Origin: Brevundimonas sp. UBA4553
Lineage (GTDB): Bacteria > Pseudomonadota > Alphaproteobacteria > Caulobacterales > Caulobacteraceae
Assembly: GCF_002387245.1 (NCBI RefSeq)
Contig: NZ_DGLD01000008.1
Span: 502 to 60,452, forward strand
DNA: 59,951 bases
Reading direction: 5' to 3'
The translations under genes were made by a program, and so were the position numbers. The notes beneath the pieces were generated by a model. The model saw nothing but the letters and a program-made list of their open reading frames with translations, did no database searches and was not told the DNA's origin. Of the stretch, positions 8,304-20,731 are shown piece by piece (within the stretch, counting starts at the first letter, position 1; each line of letters starts with the position of its first letter).

Positions 8304-9008
8304 ATGACCATCACCACGGTCGGCCTCGATGCCGACGACACCCTCTGGCACAACGAGACCATCTTCCGCCTCAGCCAGAAGCGGTTCGTGGATCTGCTGG
8401 CCGATCACGCCGAAGAGCCTGTCATGATGGGCCGTCTGGCCGAGGTCGAGCGGCGCAACCTTCGCCTCTACGGCTACGGCGTGAAGGGCTTCACCCTGTC
8501 GATGCTGGAGACGGCGATGGAGCTGTGCGACGGCGCCGCCCCGCCGCACATCGTGCGCGAGATTCTGGCCGCCGGTCGCGAAATGCTGGCCCACCCGGTC
8601 GAGACCCTGCCCGGCGTCGACGAGGTTCTGGCCGAACTGTCCGAGAAATACCGTCTGGTGCTGATCACCAAGGGCGACCTGATGGACCAGGAGCGCAAGC
8701 TGGCCGCGTCAGGCCTTGGCGAGCTGTTCGCCGCCGTCGAGATCGTGTCGGAAAAGGAGCGCTCGACCTACGACCGCATCTTCGCCCGCCATGGCACCGG
8801 CGCGGCCGAAGCCGTGATGGCCGGCAATTCGATGAAGTCCGATGTCCTGCCCGCGCTCGAGGCCGGCGCCTTCGCCTGCCACATCCCTTACGAGATCACC
8901 TGGGCCCACGAACTGGCCGACGCCCCCGAAAAACACCCGCGCTACGTCTCGCTGAGCCGCATCGGCGAACTGCCGGACTGGATCGCCGCTATCGACCGAG
9001 AACAATAA
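8304..9008 (+). CDS. HAD-family hydrolase (YjjG/phosphoglycolate-phosphatase-like)
   Basis: This is a 234-aa cytoplasmic phosphohydrolase. Haloacid-dehalogenase motifs appear in order: motif I DADDTLW (nucleophile Asp, residues 8-14), motif II VLITKG (Thr) near residue 115, a Lys region near 140-150, and motif IV GNSMKSD near residue 170. A helical cap domain lies between motifs I and II. It is divergently arranged with the APC permease (89 bp between starts). The physiological substrate is unknown; nucleotide or sugar phosphates are usual for this subgroup. Confidence 0.85.
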   Translation: MTITTVGLDADDTLWHNETIFRLSQKRFVDLLADHAEEPVMMGRLAEVERRNLRLYGYGVKGFTLSMLETAMELCDGAAPPHIVREILAAGREMLAHPVETLPGVDEVLAELSEKYRLVLITKGDLMDQERKLAASGLGELFAAVEIVSEKERSTYDRIFARHGTGAAEAVMAGNSMKSDVLPALEAGAFACHIPYEITWAHELADAPEKHPRYVSLSRIGELPDWIAAIDREQ

Positions 9009-9184
9009 ATATCGACAGTCCTCGAACGAAAATCGGCGTTTCATGGCATACAGGTCAACGAACAACGGTACTTCACAATATGGCATGAAGATCGTCTGAA
9101 ATGTGTCTTGATTGCACCACAAGCAAAACAAGACGTCACCTCGACCACACTTAGGCCAAACCTAGGCAAGTTTAGCCCCATTTC

Positions 9185-9210
9185 GGTCACATCTTGAGGA
9201 ATGTGTGACC
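9185..9210. promoter_or_regulatory. Inverted repeat upstream of the TonB-dependent receptor
   Basis: GGTCACA and TGTGACC are separated by 12 bases, ending 35 bp before the receptor start codon. It could be an operator or an RNA hairpin in the leader. It is the reverse polarity of a CRP site (TGTGA...TCACA). The rest of the 9009-9245 gap is relatively AT-rich and shows no gene. Confidence 0.35.
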
Positions 9211-9245
9211 GCTTCCGGCTTTTTTGTGTCAGGTGTATTAAAGTA

Positions 9246-12200
9246 ATGAGAGCAATCCTCCTCGGTTCCACGGTGCTGGCGAGCGCAATCGCGCTTACGG
9301 CGCCCGCCATGGCCCAGTCGGTCGATGCCGCGCAGCCCGCTTCCCAGAACGACGTGGCCACCGAAGTGGGCGAGATCGTGGTCACCGGTTCGCGTATTCG
9401 CCGCGACCCGACCAACGCCCCGACCCCGCTGATTCAGGTGACTCAGGAGCAGATCCTGTCCACCGGTCAAACCAGCGTCATCGACTATCTGGCCACCATC
9501 CCGGCCCTGCAAAACTCGACGGTGCCCTCGGATACTACGGGCTCCAGCCTGAACGCTGGCGGCTTGTCGCTGCCGAACCTGCGTTCGCTGGGCGCGGGTC
9601 GCACCCTGACGCTCGTCGACGGCCGCCGTCACGTCAGCTCCTCGGGCGGCGACCTGTCCGTCGACGTCGACACCATCCCGCGCCTGCTGATCCAGAACGT
9701 CGAAATCATCACCGGCGGCGCCTCGTCGGTCTACGGCGCCGACGCCGTTTCGGGTGTGCTGAACTTCATCCTCAAGAAGGACTTCGAAGGTCTGGAGATC
9801 GACGCCAACTACGGCCAGATCAACGACAACGGCGAAGCCACCCGCCGCGTTTCCGCCCTGATCGGCAAGAACTTCTTCGACGACCGTCTGAACGTCTATG
9901 CTCACGCCGAGTATGAGAAGATCGACAACGTCGACTCGATGGACATCGACTGGATCCGTCGCGGCCCGATCCGCGTGGCTATCGACGCTGACCCCACCAC
10001 CGCGCCTTATGACGGCCAGCTCGACGCCGGCGTCTTCTACGGCGTGAACCGCCTCGACATCCTGCCCTGGGGTCAAACCACCCTGGCCAACCTGCTGCAG
10101 CCCAGCGCCCTGTCCAACCCGAACATTCCGTATCAGAACTGCCTGCCCGGCGGCAGCTTCTCCTATGCCGCCAACTGCTTCGGCATCAACCCGGGCAAGA
10201 CCTTCGTCTATGACGGCGCCACGGGTCGTCCGGCCAACTTCGGCCAGCGCGTCGGCAACGTCGGCCACAACCGCCCCTACAACATCGGCGGCGACGGCAT
10301 GCCGCTGGGTGAAGTCGCGGGCTTCAGCCGCGTCCCGGCTTCGGAATCGCAGCGTTATCAGGTCGGCGGCAACTTCCAGATCACCGATGCGATCTCGTTC
10401 AACGCTTCGGCCAAGTACATCACCGAAGAAACCTTCATGCGCGGCCAACCGACGTTCTTCGACGTCGATCTGGACAACGACTCGTACGGCGCCAACTCGA
10501 CCGCTTCGATCTGGGGTACCTCGGCCTTCGATCTGCGCTGGGCGGACAACGCCTTCCTGCCGCAGAACGTGAAGGATGCGATCGCCGCCAACCGCATCGA
10601 CATCTATGCGCCGCCGACCGCCGCCAACGCCGGTCAGCTGACGGGAACCCAGGCTCTGCCAATCGCCCGTCACTCCTTCTTCGGCCCTCAACGTTCGCAG
10701 GCCAACACTCGCGACGTCCAGCGCTACACCGCCGGCTTCCAAGGCGATCACGGTCCCGTCAGCTTCATGAAGTCGCTGTCGTGGGATCTGGGTTATGTCT
10801 ACGGCAAGGCCGAGATCGAAAACATCGAACGCGGCGTCGACACCCAGCGCATGTCGCTGGCGGCTGACGCTGTGGTCGATACGGCTGGCATTCTGGGTTC
10901 GGCCGGCGCTATCGTTTGCCGCGCCAGCCTGCTGAATGCTCAAGGCCTGCCGGTCGCAGACAAGCACCGCGGCGGCGACCTGCGCGACACGCAATATGGT
11001 CGCGACTCGATCGCCCAGTGCACCCCGCTGAACATCTTCGGCGCGGGCAACCAGTCGGCAGAAGCTCTGGAATACGTCGACGCCTCGGTCCGCGTCGAGG
11101 AAATGAACGAACAGCACCAGGCCATCGCCTCGGTCTCGACCGAGCTGTGGGACTTCTGGGGCGCAGGCAACCTGGGCTTCGCCTTCGGCGGCGAATGGCG
11201 CAAGGAAACCACCTCGGCCATCGGCCGCAGCACGACCGCTGGCGACCGCCTGCTGTTCCTCAACACCGGCGCCGACTTCCCGGAAATCAGCTACGAGTCC
11301 AAGGAACTGTTCACGGAAGTCTCCGTGCCGCTGTTCCGCGATAGCTTCCTGGGCGAGTATGCAGAACTCAGCGGTTCGTACCGTTGGGCGGACTACTCGA
11401 CCGTTGGAAACGTCGACGTCTATGGCGTGAACCTGGTCTATCGTCCGATTGCGGACATCACCTTCAAGACCAGCTTCAACACCTCGGTCCGCGTGCCGAA
11501 CCTGGGTGAAAACTATTCGCCGCTCGGCCAGACGTACGCCAATAACTTCGTTGATCCCTGCGCCACGTCGAGCATCGCCGGCGTCGACGATCAGGAAAAG
11601 AAGAATAACCGCATCAAGAACTGCACCACCCTGGCCGCTCAACAGGGTCTGACGTTCGACTTCGCGGGGGCTACGGCCACCAACACCGATGACTTCGTGC
11701 CCAACTACACCTCGGGCATCGCGGGTTCCTCGGGCGGCAACCCCAACCTGGAACCGGAAGAGTCGGAATCCTTCACCTTCTCGACCGTCCTGAAGCCGCG
11801 CTTCGTGCCCGGCCTGACCATGACGCTGGACTACTTCGACATTCGTATCGATCGCGTCATCGCCTCGGTTTCGGCTGCCGGCATCGCCGCGAACTGCGTC
11901 GACGGTGCAGAGCTGAACATGGACGCCTGCAACTCGATCTTCCGCACCAATCCGAGCATCCCGTTCGGCGTTGGCGCTCCGGCTAGCAGCTCCGTCGGCG
12001 CATTTATCGAGCGTTCGTTCAACTACGCCGCACTGGAAACGCGCGGCCTCGACTTCGGCGCTCGCTACTCGTGGGATACCGCTGACTGGGGTCGCAACTG
12101 GGGTTCGTTCGACTGGAACCTGAACGGTTCCTGGCTGATCGAACAGAAGCAGTACCTGAACGAAGCCGATCCGAGCGACTATGACGAACTGTCGGCCGGC

Positions 12201-12557
12201 ATCAGCGGCACCAACATCTACCCGCGCGTTCGCCTGGCTTCCTCGGTGACTTGGCGTCCGAACGACATCTGGAGCCTGAACTGGACCGCCGACTGGCAGT
12301 CGAGCGTCAACATCACCCGCGCGCGTGACTACGTTAACAACGCAGACGCCCGTCTGCCGGACCAACTGAAAACCGGCGACTTCACCCGTCACGACCTCAC
12401 GGCACGCTACAACGTCCGTGACGACCTGACCGTGCGTGCTGGTGTTGTGAACCTGTTCGACGCCGAGCAGCGCGACATCCTCGGCACGACGATCTACTCG
12501 AACTACGACCCCTATGGTCGTCGCTTCTTCGTCGGCCTGAACTACCGCCCCTGGTAA
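9246..12557 (+). CDS. TonB-dependent outer-membrane receptor
   Basis: This 1103-aa protein has a clear signal peptide (MRAILLGSTVLASAIALT, cleavage after AMA-Q). A TonB box-like segment (EIVVTGSRIRR) and a plug domain follow (about residues 55-170, with SVIDYLATIPALQ and ADAVSGVLNFI), then a long beta-barrel ending in an aromatic C-terminus (VGLNYRPW). Such receptors import large or scarce substrates using TonB energy. I chose ATG 9246, which gives a proper signal peptide; an upstream in-frame ATG at 9201 does not. It stands alone, with an inverted repeat before it and a strong terminator after it. The ligand is unknown; no enzyme genes flank it. Confidence 0.92.
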   Translation: MRAILLGSTVLASAIALTAPAMAQSVDAAQPASQNDVATEVGEIVVTGSRIRRDPTNAPTPLIQVTQEQILSTGQTSVIDYLATIPALQNSTVPSDTTGSSLNAGGLSLPNLRSLGAGRTLTLVDGRRHVSSSGGDLSVDVDTIPRLLIQNVEIITGGASSVYGADAVSGVLNFILKKDFEGLEIDANYGQINDNGEATRRVSALIGKNFFDDRLNVYAHAEYEKIDNVDSMDIDWIRRGPIRVAIDADPTTAPYDGQLDAGVFYGVNRLDILPWGQTTLANLLQPSALSNPNIPYQNCLPGGSFSYAANCFGINPGKTFVYDGATGRPANFGQRVGNVGHNRPYNIGGDGMPLGEVAGFSRVPASESQRYQVGGNFQITDAISFNASAKYITEETFMRGQPTFFDVDLDNDSYGANSTASIWGTSAFDLRWADNAFLPQNVKDAIAANRIDIYAPPTAANAGQLTGTQALPIARHSFFGPQRSQANTRDVQRYTAGFQGDHGPVSFMKSLSWDLGYVYGKAEIENIERGVDTQRMSLAADAVVDTAGILGSAGAIVCRASLLNAQGLPVADKHRGGDLRDTQYGRDSIAQCTPLNIFGAGNQSAEALEYVDASVRVEEMNEQHQAIASVSTELWDFWGAGNLGFAFGGEWRKETTSAIGRSTTAGDRLLFLNTGADFPEISYESKELFTEVSVPLFRDSFLGEYAELSGSYRWADYSTVGNVDVYGVNLVYRPIADITFKTSFNTSVRVPNLGENYSPLGQTYANNFVDPCATSSIAGVDDQEKKNNRIKNCTTLAAQQGLTFDFAGATATNTDDFVPNYTSGIAGSSGGNPNLEPEESESFTFSTVLKPRFVPGLTMTLDYFDIRIDRVIASVSAAGIAANCVDGAELNMDACNSIFRTNPSIPFGVGAPASSSVGAFIERSFNYAALETRGLDFGARYSWDTADWGRNWGSFDWNLNGSWLIEQKQYLNEADPSDYDELSAGISGTNIYPRVRLASSVTWRPNDIWSLNWTADWQSSVNITRARDYVNNADARLPDQLKTGDFTRHDLTARYNVRDDLTVRAGVVNLFDAEQRDILGTTIYSNYDPYGRRFFVGLNYRPW

Positions 12558-12578
12558 GTTCAGTCTGAAAAGAGGTTG

Positions 12579-12608
12579 AAGGGCGGCCCGCCAGGGCCGC
12601 CCTTTTTC
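12579..12608 (+). terminator. Rho-independent terminator of the TonB receptor gene
   Basis: A perfect 11-bp stem (AAGGGCGGCCC paired with GGGCCGCCCTT) with a four-base loop is followed by a T-rich tail. It begins 22 bp after the receptor stop codon. Confidence 0.85.
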
Positions 12609-12772
12609 TTTGCGTCCTGCAAGGCTTTCCGGGTCTTGCCAGCGGGGGTCCGCCTCTCTAAACGGGCCGCTTAACCGACAACCTGAACGGATCGGTCGCG
12701 GGCCTCCCCCTGCGTCCGGTTTCTTCGCGCGCGTGGAGCCCGGCGCTGACCAGTCATGAGGAAAAGGATGCT

Positions 12773-13048
12773 ATGGTGCGCGCTGCTCTGGCCGAGCAGG
12801 GCGACAGCGGGATCACCCCGCGCCATACGCTGTTCTATTTCTATGGCGAGGGCGATCACGGCGACCTCAACGAGGTGGCCCGCCGCGCAGGGTTCCTGAC
12901 ACGGGGCCAGGACGACATGACCGTCCTGGAGACGACCATAGCGGTCGACGAGGCGTCGTTTTCGCCTGTGTCGGCCATGATGCAATCCTGGGCCGCGGCC
13001 TTCCAGCTCGACTACGACGGCTGGGAGTGTGCGGTCGTGACGAACTGA
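12773..13048 (+). CDS. RraB-family protein (RNase E inhibitor-like)
   Basis: This is a compact 91-aa protein. The sequence TPRHTLFYFYG near residue 15 and the closing YDGWECAVV match the RraB/DUF1260-type fold, in which a short alpha/beta protein binds RNase E and modulates RNA decay in E. coli. A purine-rich ribosome-binding stretch (12758-12768) precedes ATG 12773. The same frame stays open upstream with protein-like sequence but no ATG. The family call comes from conserved edges of the domain; activity on RNase E is not shown for this lineage. Confidence 0.65.
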   Translation: MVRAALAEQGDSGITPRHTLFYFYGEGDHGDLNEVARRAGFLTRGQDDMTVLETTIAVDEASFSPVSAMMQSWAAAFQLDYDGWECAVVTN

Positions 13049-13052
13049 GTAG

Positions 13053-13740
13053 ATGCAGATGGCTCGCCAGTTACCCCCCATCCCCAATAAACGCCGACTA
13101 GAAATAGCAATCACGTTCGAGCTATACGCGACACTTGCCAATCAGTACGAACAATTCGTCGAACCTGGTCAGCTAGCCTCAGCTTTAGAAGGTTTCCAAC
13201 CGGGGTTACTATCACGCCTCGCTACCGCATCATCTGTACATGGATATTATTCCATCGATGAGAATGATGATTTCTGGATTACGACGTCTGGCATTGAACT
13301 CATCACTTCATATGCCGAGTCAGAAAACAAAGATATCCAAGCCTATATGCAAGAAGGCATCACATGGGTGATGAAGCCGGACCCGTCCGACACGGGGGCA
13401 AATGTGACCACCACCGAAGAAGATGCCGGTTGGGAGCCCCTACCCATTGACCGTGGCCATGATGATTACGTCGCTATGATATCTGCCGCAGAAGCGGCGC
13501 TCAAACAGATCGAAGGCAGCAACGGATACGCAGCCTCTGATCCTGAAGAGCGAAATGGTGTCGTGGGCTCAATTAAGAGCGCCCTTCAAACGATCTCCGA
13601 CGGGCAACCCAGTCGCACTTACATTAGAGCAGCACTGGTCGCTCCACTTCAGTTTGTAGCCAAGAAATTCGCAGAAGCCATCGTCGGGCAATTTGCAAAA
13701 AGTGCGGCTATCGCAGTTCTAAAATGGTTGGCCAATTTCC

Positions 13741-13748
<8 letters not shown>
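13053..13748 (+). CDS. Orphan protein of unknown function in lower-GC DNA
   Basis: This 231-aa protein belongs to no family I can name. Residues 10-85 look like a winged-helix-type fold, ending in DDFWITTSGIELITSY. A Thr/Glu-rich linker follows (about 105-120). The C-terminal part (about 150-231) contains NGYAASDPEERNGVVGSIKSA and then an amphipathic/hydrophobic helical end (FVAKKFAEAIVGQFAKSAAIAVLKWL). Codon use is clearly richer in A/T than all neighbours, suggesting recent acquisition. Its last 8 bp overlap the carB start. ATGs at 13053 and 13059 are both possible starts. Whether the C-terminus inserts into membrane or packs as helices is open. Confidence 0.65.
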
Positions 13749-17040
<3,292 letters not shown>

Positions 17041-17064
17041 GCCTCGATCCAGTCCTGAGATCAG

Positions 17065-17094
17065 CCCCCGGCGTTCCGACGCCGGGGGTTTTTT
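17065..17094 (+). terminator. Rho-independent terminator after carB
   Basis: A perfect 10-bp GC-rich stem (CCCCCGGCGT paired with ACGCCGGGGG) with a TCCG loop is followed by six T. It starts 25 bp after the carB stop codon. Confidence 0.9.
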
Positions 17095-17163
17095 CGTGGA
17101 CGCCCGGCAACGCTTTGTCAGGTCTTGTGGCCGCACGATGCCCGATCAACGTCGAGCGCCACC

Positions 17164-17463
17164 ATGCCCCAGTCGACCATCGACCTGACCCTGCTGCTCC
17201 TCCTGGCCGGAAACCTGATCGCCTTCGGCCTGTTCTGGGCCGACAAGAAGGCGGCGGAGAACGGCGACTGGCGCATCTCAGAGAGCACGCTGCTGTTGGC
17301 CGTCCTCTTTGGCGGTCTGGGGGCCTGGATGGGTCAGCACATCCTCCGCCACAAGACGCGCAAGGAGCCGTTCCGTTCTCGCCTGGGCTTTCGCCTGTGC
17401 CTCTATGTCATGCCCCTGCTGGCCGCCGCGGCCTATGTCATCTGGAAGGCGCTGCTGGCCTGA
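17164..17463 (+). CDS. DUF1294 family small membrane protein
   Basis: This is a 99-aa integral membrane protein with three predicted hydrophobic segments. The sequence ADKKAAENGDWRISESTLLLAVLFGGLGAWMGQHILRHKTRKEPF is the hallmark of DUF1294, whose function is unknown. I chose ATG 17164 (MPQST) because it directly precedes the first membrane helix; an upstream in-frame ATG at 17125 adds a hydrophilic stretch not expected in the family. It lies between the carB terminator and an exported hydrolase gene. Confidence 0.85.
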   Translation: MPQSTIDLTLLLLLAGNLIAFGLFWADKKAAENGDWRISESTLLLAVLFGGLGAWMGQHILRHKTRKEPFRSRLGFRLCLYVMPLLAAAAYVIWKALLA

Positions 17464-17520
17464 TCCCCTTGTCGGTTCGAGGGAAAGGCATAAGCTCCCC
17501 ACAGGGATCAGGGGGACATC

Positions 17521-18837
17521 ATGAAACGAGCGACGATCACGGCTGCGCTGGCGTTGGTTCTGGCGGCGGGCGCCGCGCCGGGCTTCGCGCAGGACGCGGC
17601 GCTGAAGGCGGCGGTCAAGGCGGACTATGACGCCAATCTCGGCGCCCTGTTCGACCATTTCCACCGCAACCCGGAACTGTCGGGCATGGAGGTCCAGACC
17701 GCCGCCCGCATGGCGCAGGAACTGCGCGCCCTCGGCTATGAGGTCACGACCGGCGTCGGCGGCACGGGCGTGGTGGCGGTGCTCAGGAACGGGGCCGGAC
17801 CCACCGTCATGATCCGCGCAGACATGGACGGCCTGCCCCTGCTGGAGGCCTCGGGCCTGGCCAACGCCTCGACCGCACGTCAGATCGACAGCGACGGAAC
17901 TGAAAAGCCGGTCATGCACGCCTGTGGCCACGACGTGCACATCACCGCCCTGGTCGGCACGGCGCGCCAGATGGCGGCGCGCAAGGCCAACTGGTCCGGG
18001 ACCCTGGTCCTGATCGCCCAGCCGGCCGAGGAGCGCATCTTCGGCGCCCGCGCCATGATCGACGACGGCCTCTACTCCCGCTTCCCGAAGCCTGACTACG
18101 CCGTGGCCTTCCACGTCTCGGCCGACACCCCGACGGGCAAGATCGAGGCGCCGCTGGGCATCGTCTATTCCAGCTCCGACAGCGTGGACATCACCGTGCA
18201 CGGCGTCGGCACGCACGGCGCCTCGCCGCACAAGGGGGTGGACCCGGTGCTGGTGGCTTCGCAGATCGTGGTGTCCCTGCAGTCCCTGCGCAGCCGCGAG
18301 ATCGACCCCTTGCAGGGCGCCGTCGTCACCGTCGGCGCCATCCATGGCGGCATCAAGCACAACATCATCTCTGACCGCGTCGATATGCAGCTGACGGTGC
18401 GTTCCGACGACCTCGAGGTCCGGACCCGGCTGCTGGACGGCATCGACCGCATCGCCCGCCACACCGCCCTGGCTCTGGGCGTGCCCGAAGACAAGCTGCC
18501 GACCGTGACCCGTTCGACGGTCGAGAGCACGCCGCCGACCATCAACGACGCCGCCACCGCCGCCCGGGTCCGCGCCGCCCTGACCGCCGGCCTCGGCGAA
18601 GGCGTCCTGATCGACAAGGCGCGCTCGGGCATGGGCGCCGAGGACTTCGCCCATTTCGTCACCCCCGAGCACGGGGTGAAGGGCGTCTACTTCAGCGTCG
18701 GCGGCACCCCCGCCGATCAGGTGGACGCCGCCCCCGGCCACCACTCGCCCCTGTTCCGCATCACGCCGGAACCCGCCGTGACATTGGGCGTCGAGGGTTC
18801 GGTCCTGGCCGCCGAAGCGCTGATGCCCCGCACCTGA
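17521..18837 (+). CDS. Exported M20-family metallo-amidohydrolase
   Basis: This 438-aa protein has an N-terminal signal peptide ending in GFAQD, so it acts in the periplasm or outside. The M20 (carboxypeptidase/IAA-amidohydrolase) pattern is complete: RADMDGLPL, HACGHDVH with metal-binding Cys and His, AQPAEE with catalytic and ligand glutamates, a dimerisation lid with THGASPHKGVDPV, and a final MGAEDFAHF. Such enzymes cleave N-acyl amino acids or short peptides. A purine-rich ribosome-binding site (GGGGGAC) precedes the start. The particular substrate cannot be inferred. Confidence 0.88.
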   Translation: MKRATITAALALVLAAGAAPGFAQDAALKAAVKADYDANLGALFDHFHRNPELSGMEVQTAARMAQELRALGYEVTTGVGGTGVVAVLRNGAGPTVMIRADMDGLPLLEASGLANASTARQIDSDGTEKPVMHACGHDVHITALVGTARQMAARKANWSGTLVLIAQPAEERIFGARAMIDDGLYSRFPKPDYAVAFHVSADTPTGKIEAPLGIVYSSSDSVDITVHGVGTHGASPHKGVDPVLVASQIVVSLQSLRSREIDPLQGAVVTVGAIHGGIKHNIISDRVDMQLTVRSDDLEVRTRLLDGIDRIARHTALALGVPEDKLPTVTRSTVESTPPTINDAATAARVRAALTAGLGEGVLIDKARSGMGAEDFAHFVTPEHGVKGVYFSVGGTPADQVDAAPGHHSPLFRITPEPAVTLGVEGSVLAAEALMPRT

Positions 18838-18905
18838 CCCGGCTGAACCCTCGGGCGGCTGGTCCGTTCAGCCTCCAGTCGCCCCTGGTTTCCCGGAGTC
18901 ACCCC

Positions 18906-19124
18906 ATGCGCCTGCCCCGCCTCGCCACTCTTCTCGGCGGCCTGCTCCTGTCGCGGCGCGGACGGGGCTTCGCTGGCCGCCATGCGGGCAAGCTGGCGTT
19001 GGCGACCCTGGCCTTTGAACTGTGGCAGAAGCATCAGGCCAGCCGCCCCGGCGCGACCCAGCATTCCAGGGTGCGCGCCAAATCCGGCCCCGGCCGTCGC
19101 TGGAGCGGGCGCTCGCGCCGCTGA
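18906..19124 (+). CDS. Small basic hypothetical protein
   Basis: This 72-aa protein is unusually rich in Arg and Gly. An N-terminal hydrophobic run (LATLLGGLLLSRRGRGF) is followed by a second weakly hydrophobic helix (KLALATLAFELWQKHQ) and a very basic tail (RVRAKSGPGRRWSGRSRR). I recognise no family. It lies between the M20 hydrolase and the GST on the same strand. The pattern of hydrophobic helix plus basic tail suggests membrane association, but this is inference and the gene itself is only moderately certain. Confidence 0.45.
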   Translation: MRLPRLATLLGGLLLSRRGRGFAGRHAGKLALATLAFELWQKHQASRPGATQHSRVRAKSGPGRRWSGRSRR

Positions 19125-19196
19125 TCGACGCGTCGCCCTCTGGACGTCCCCTAGGTCAAGCGCCCAAGCTGGACTGATCCCTGATGGAGCGCGCCC

Positions 19197-19865
19197 ATGA
19201 TCGTCGTCCACCACCTGAACAATTCCCGCTCGCAGCGCGTGCTCTGGCTGCTTGAGGAACTGGGCCTGCCCTATGAGGTCCGGCGCTACGAGCGCGACCC
19301 CGCCTCCATGCTCGCCCCGCCCGAACTCAGGGCCGTCCACCCTCTGGGCAAGTCGCCGGTTCTCGACGACGGCGACATCCGCGTGGCCGAGACGGGCGCG
19401 ATCATCGAGTATCTGCTCGACGCCTACGATCCCGAGGGTCGGCTGCGCCCGGCCCGGAGCACGGCCGATGGACGCCGGTTCACCTACTGGCTGCACTACG
19501 CCGAGGGGTCGGCCATGCCGCCCCTGTTGCTGAAGCTGGTCTTCGCCCGGATGCCCGGACGCGCGCCGGGCCTGCTGCGGCCGATCGTCAACGGCGTCGC
19601 GACCAAGGCGCAGCGGACCTTCATCGATCCCCAGCTCAAGGCCAACGCGGACTGGCAGGAGGCGGAGCTGGCCGCGACCGGCTGGTTCGCCGGGCCCCGG
19701 TTCAGCGCCGCCGACATCATGATGAGCTTCCCGCTTGAGGCCGCCGCCAGCCGCGCCATCGACCTGTCGGCCTACCCCCGCATCCGCGGTTTCCTGGAGA
19801 CGATCCACGCGCGTCCGGCCTGGAAGCGCGCCCTGGAACGCGGCGGCGCCTACGCCTACGCCTGA
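19197..19865 (+). CDS. Glutathione S-transferase family protein
   Basis: This 222-aa protein has an N-terminal thioredoxin-like GST domain (NNSRSQRVLWLLEELGLPYEV, the S-x-S-x-R substrate-binding edge; VHPLGKSPVL with the cis-Pro equivalent; AETGAIIEYLLD binding the gamma-glutamyl group) and an all-helical C-terminal domain (about 90-222, with FSAADIMMSFPLE as the N-capping box). It conjugates or reduces electrophiles with glutathione, but the class and substrate cannot be assigned. The start ATG 19197 is set by the conserved first strand. Confidence 0.88.
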   Translation: MIVVHHLNNSRSQRVLWLLEELGLPYEVRRYERDPASMLAPPELRAVHPLGKSPVLDDGDIRVAETGAIIEYLLDAYDPEGRLRPARSTADGRRFTYWLHYAEGSAMPPLLLKLVFARMPGRAPGLLRPIVNGVATKAQRTFIDPQLKANADWQEAELAATGWFAGPRFSAADIMMSFPLEAAASRAIDLSAYPRIRGFLETIHARPAWKRALERGGAYAYA

Positions 19866-19922
19866 CGCGGCGATCGCCATCACGGGTTCGCGACAAGGAA
19901 ACCCGGACGGGACGACGACGTT

Positions 19923-20111
19923 ATGGACCCCATGCGTATGTCCGTCATTCAAGTCATCGCGGCCCTCGGCGCCGCCGTCTGCATCGCCATCGCGTTCATC
20001 GCCGCAGGGGTTGGAGTCATCTCCAGCATCTTCATGCTGCTGGCGGTGGCCGCCTTGGGCTTCATCGCCTGGACCGCCATCCGGCGCGCGATGGGCCAGC
20101 CCAAACCCTGA
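19923..20111 (+). CDS. Small membrane protein, hypothetical
   Basis: This is a 62-aa protein that is almost entirely two hydrophobic segments (about residues 10-30 and 33-52), closed by a short basic tail (IRRAMGQPKP). It is likely an inner-membrane protein of unknown function. Three possible ATG starts (19923, 19932, 19938) differ only in a few residues before the first helix. It follows the GST and precedes greA on the same strand. Confidence 0.55.
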   Translation: MDPMRMSVIQVIAALGAAVCIAIAFIAAGVGVISSIFMLLAVAALGFIAWTAIRRAMGQPKP

Positions 20112-20253
20112 CGGGTCTCACCGACGGATCCTCTTGAGTTTACCGAAAGGGCGCCCTACCCTCTTGGCCCCGATCACGTGCGCCCCGTGATCGTGTCTGT
20201 GCCGATTAACGTCTCTCATTAGTCTCCGGGCGAAACAAGAAAATCACGACACA

Positions 20254-20727
20254 ATGGAAAAAGTGCCGATGACGGCCGAGGGCTACCGTGTCCTCGACGA
20301 ACAGTTGAAGCAATTGAAGCAGGTCGAACGGCCGAGCGTCATCGCGGCCATCTCCGAGGCCCGCGAGCACGGCGACCTGTCTGAAAACGCCGAGTATCAC
20401 GCCGCCAAGGAACGTCAGGGCTGGATCGAAGGCTCGATCGCCGACATCGAGGACAAGCTGTCGCGCGCCCAGGTGATCGACGTCTCCAAGCTGTCCGGCA
20501 GCCAGGTCAAGTTCGGCGCCACCGTCACCTATGTGGACGAGGACACCGAGGAAGAGGGCGTCTATCAGATCGTCGGCGAGCATGAAGCCGACGTGAAGGC
20601 GGGCAAGATCTCCATCGCCTCGCCGATCGCCCGCGCCCTGATCTCGAAGGAGATCGGCGACGTGGTCGAGGTCAACACGCCTGGGGGCGTGAAGGCCTAC
20701 GAGATCCTCAAGGTCGAGTGGAAATAG
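20254..20727 (+). CDS. greA: Transcription elongation factor GreA
   Basis: This 157-aa protein rescues backtracked RNA polymerase by stimulating transcript cleavage. The N-terminal coiled coil (residues about 1-75) carries the catalytic tip motif ISEAREHGDLSENAEYHAAKERQ with the acidic pair, and the C-terminal FKBP-like domain ends in SPIARALISKEIGDVVEVNTPGG. The length is normal for the family. An 8-bp inverted repeat (20171-20193) lies in the leader, without a T tract. greA near carB is a common alphaproteobacterial arrangement. Confidence 0.96.
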   Translation: MEKVPMTAEGYRVLDEQLKQLKQVERPSVIAAISEAREHGDLSENAEYHAAKERQGWIEGSIADIEDKLSRAQVIDVSKLSGSQVKFGATVTYVDEDTEEEGVYQIVGEHEADVKAGKISIASPIARALISKEIGDVVEVNTPGGVKAYEILKVEWK

Positions 20728-20731
20728 GCTC

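Noticed and set aside
9162..12392. Very long open frame antisense to the TonB receptor (similar ones antisense to carB and to the 615-aa protein)
   Set aside because: These are shadows caused by the strong third-position GC bias of the real genes. They have low-complexity Arg/Gly/Val-rich translations and no domains or ribosome-binding sites.
20171..20193. Hairpin before greA as a terminator
   Set aside because: The 8-bp stem (CGATCACG/CGTGATCG) with a 7-base loop has no T tract on either strand. It may be a leader structure, but I cannot support a function.
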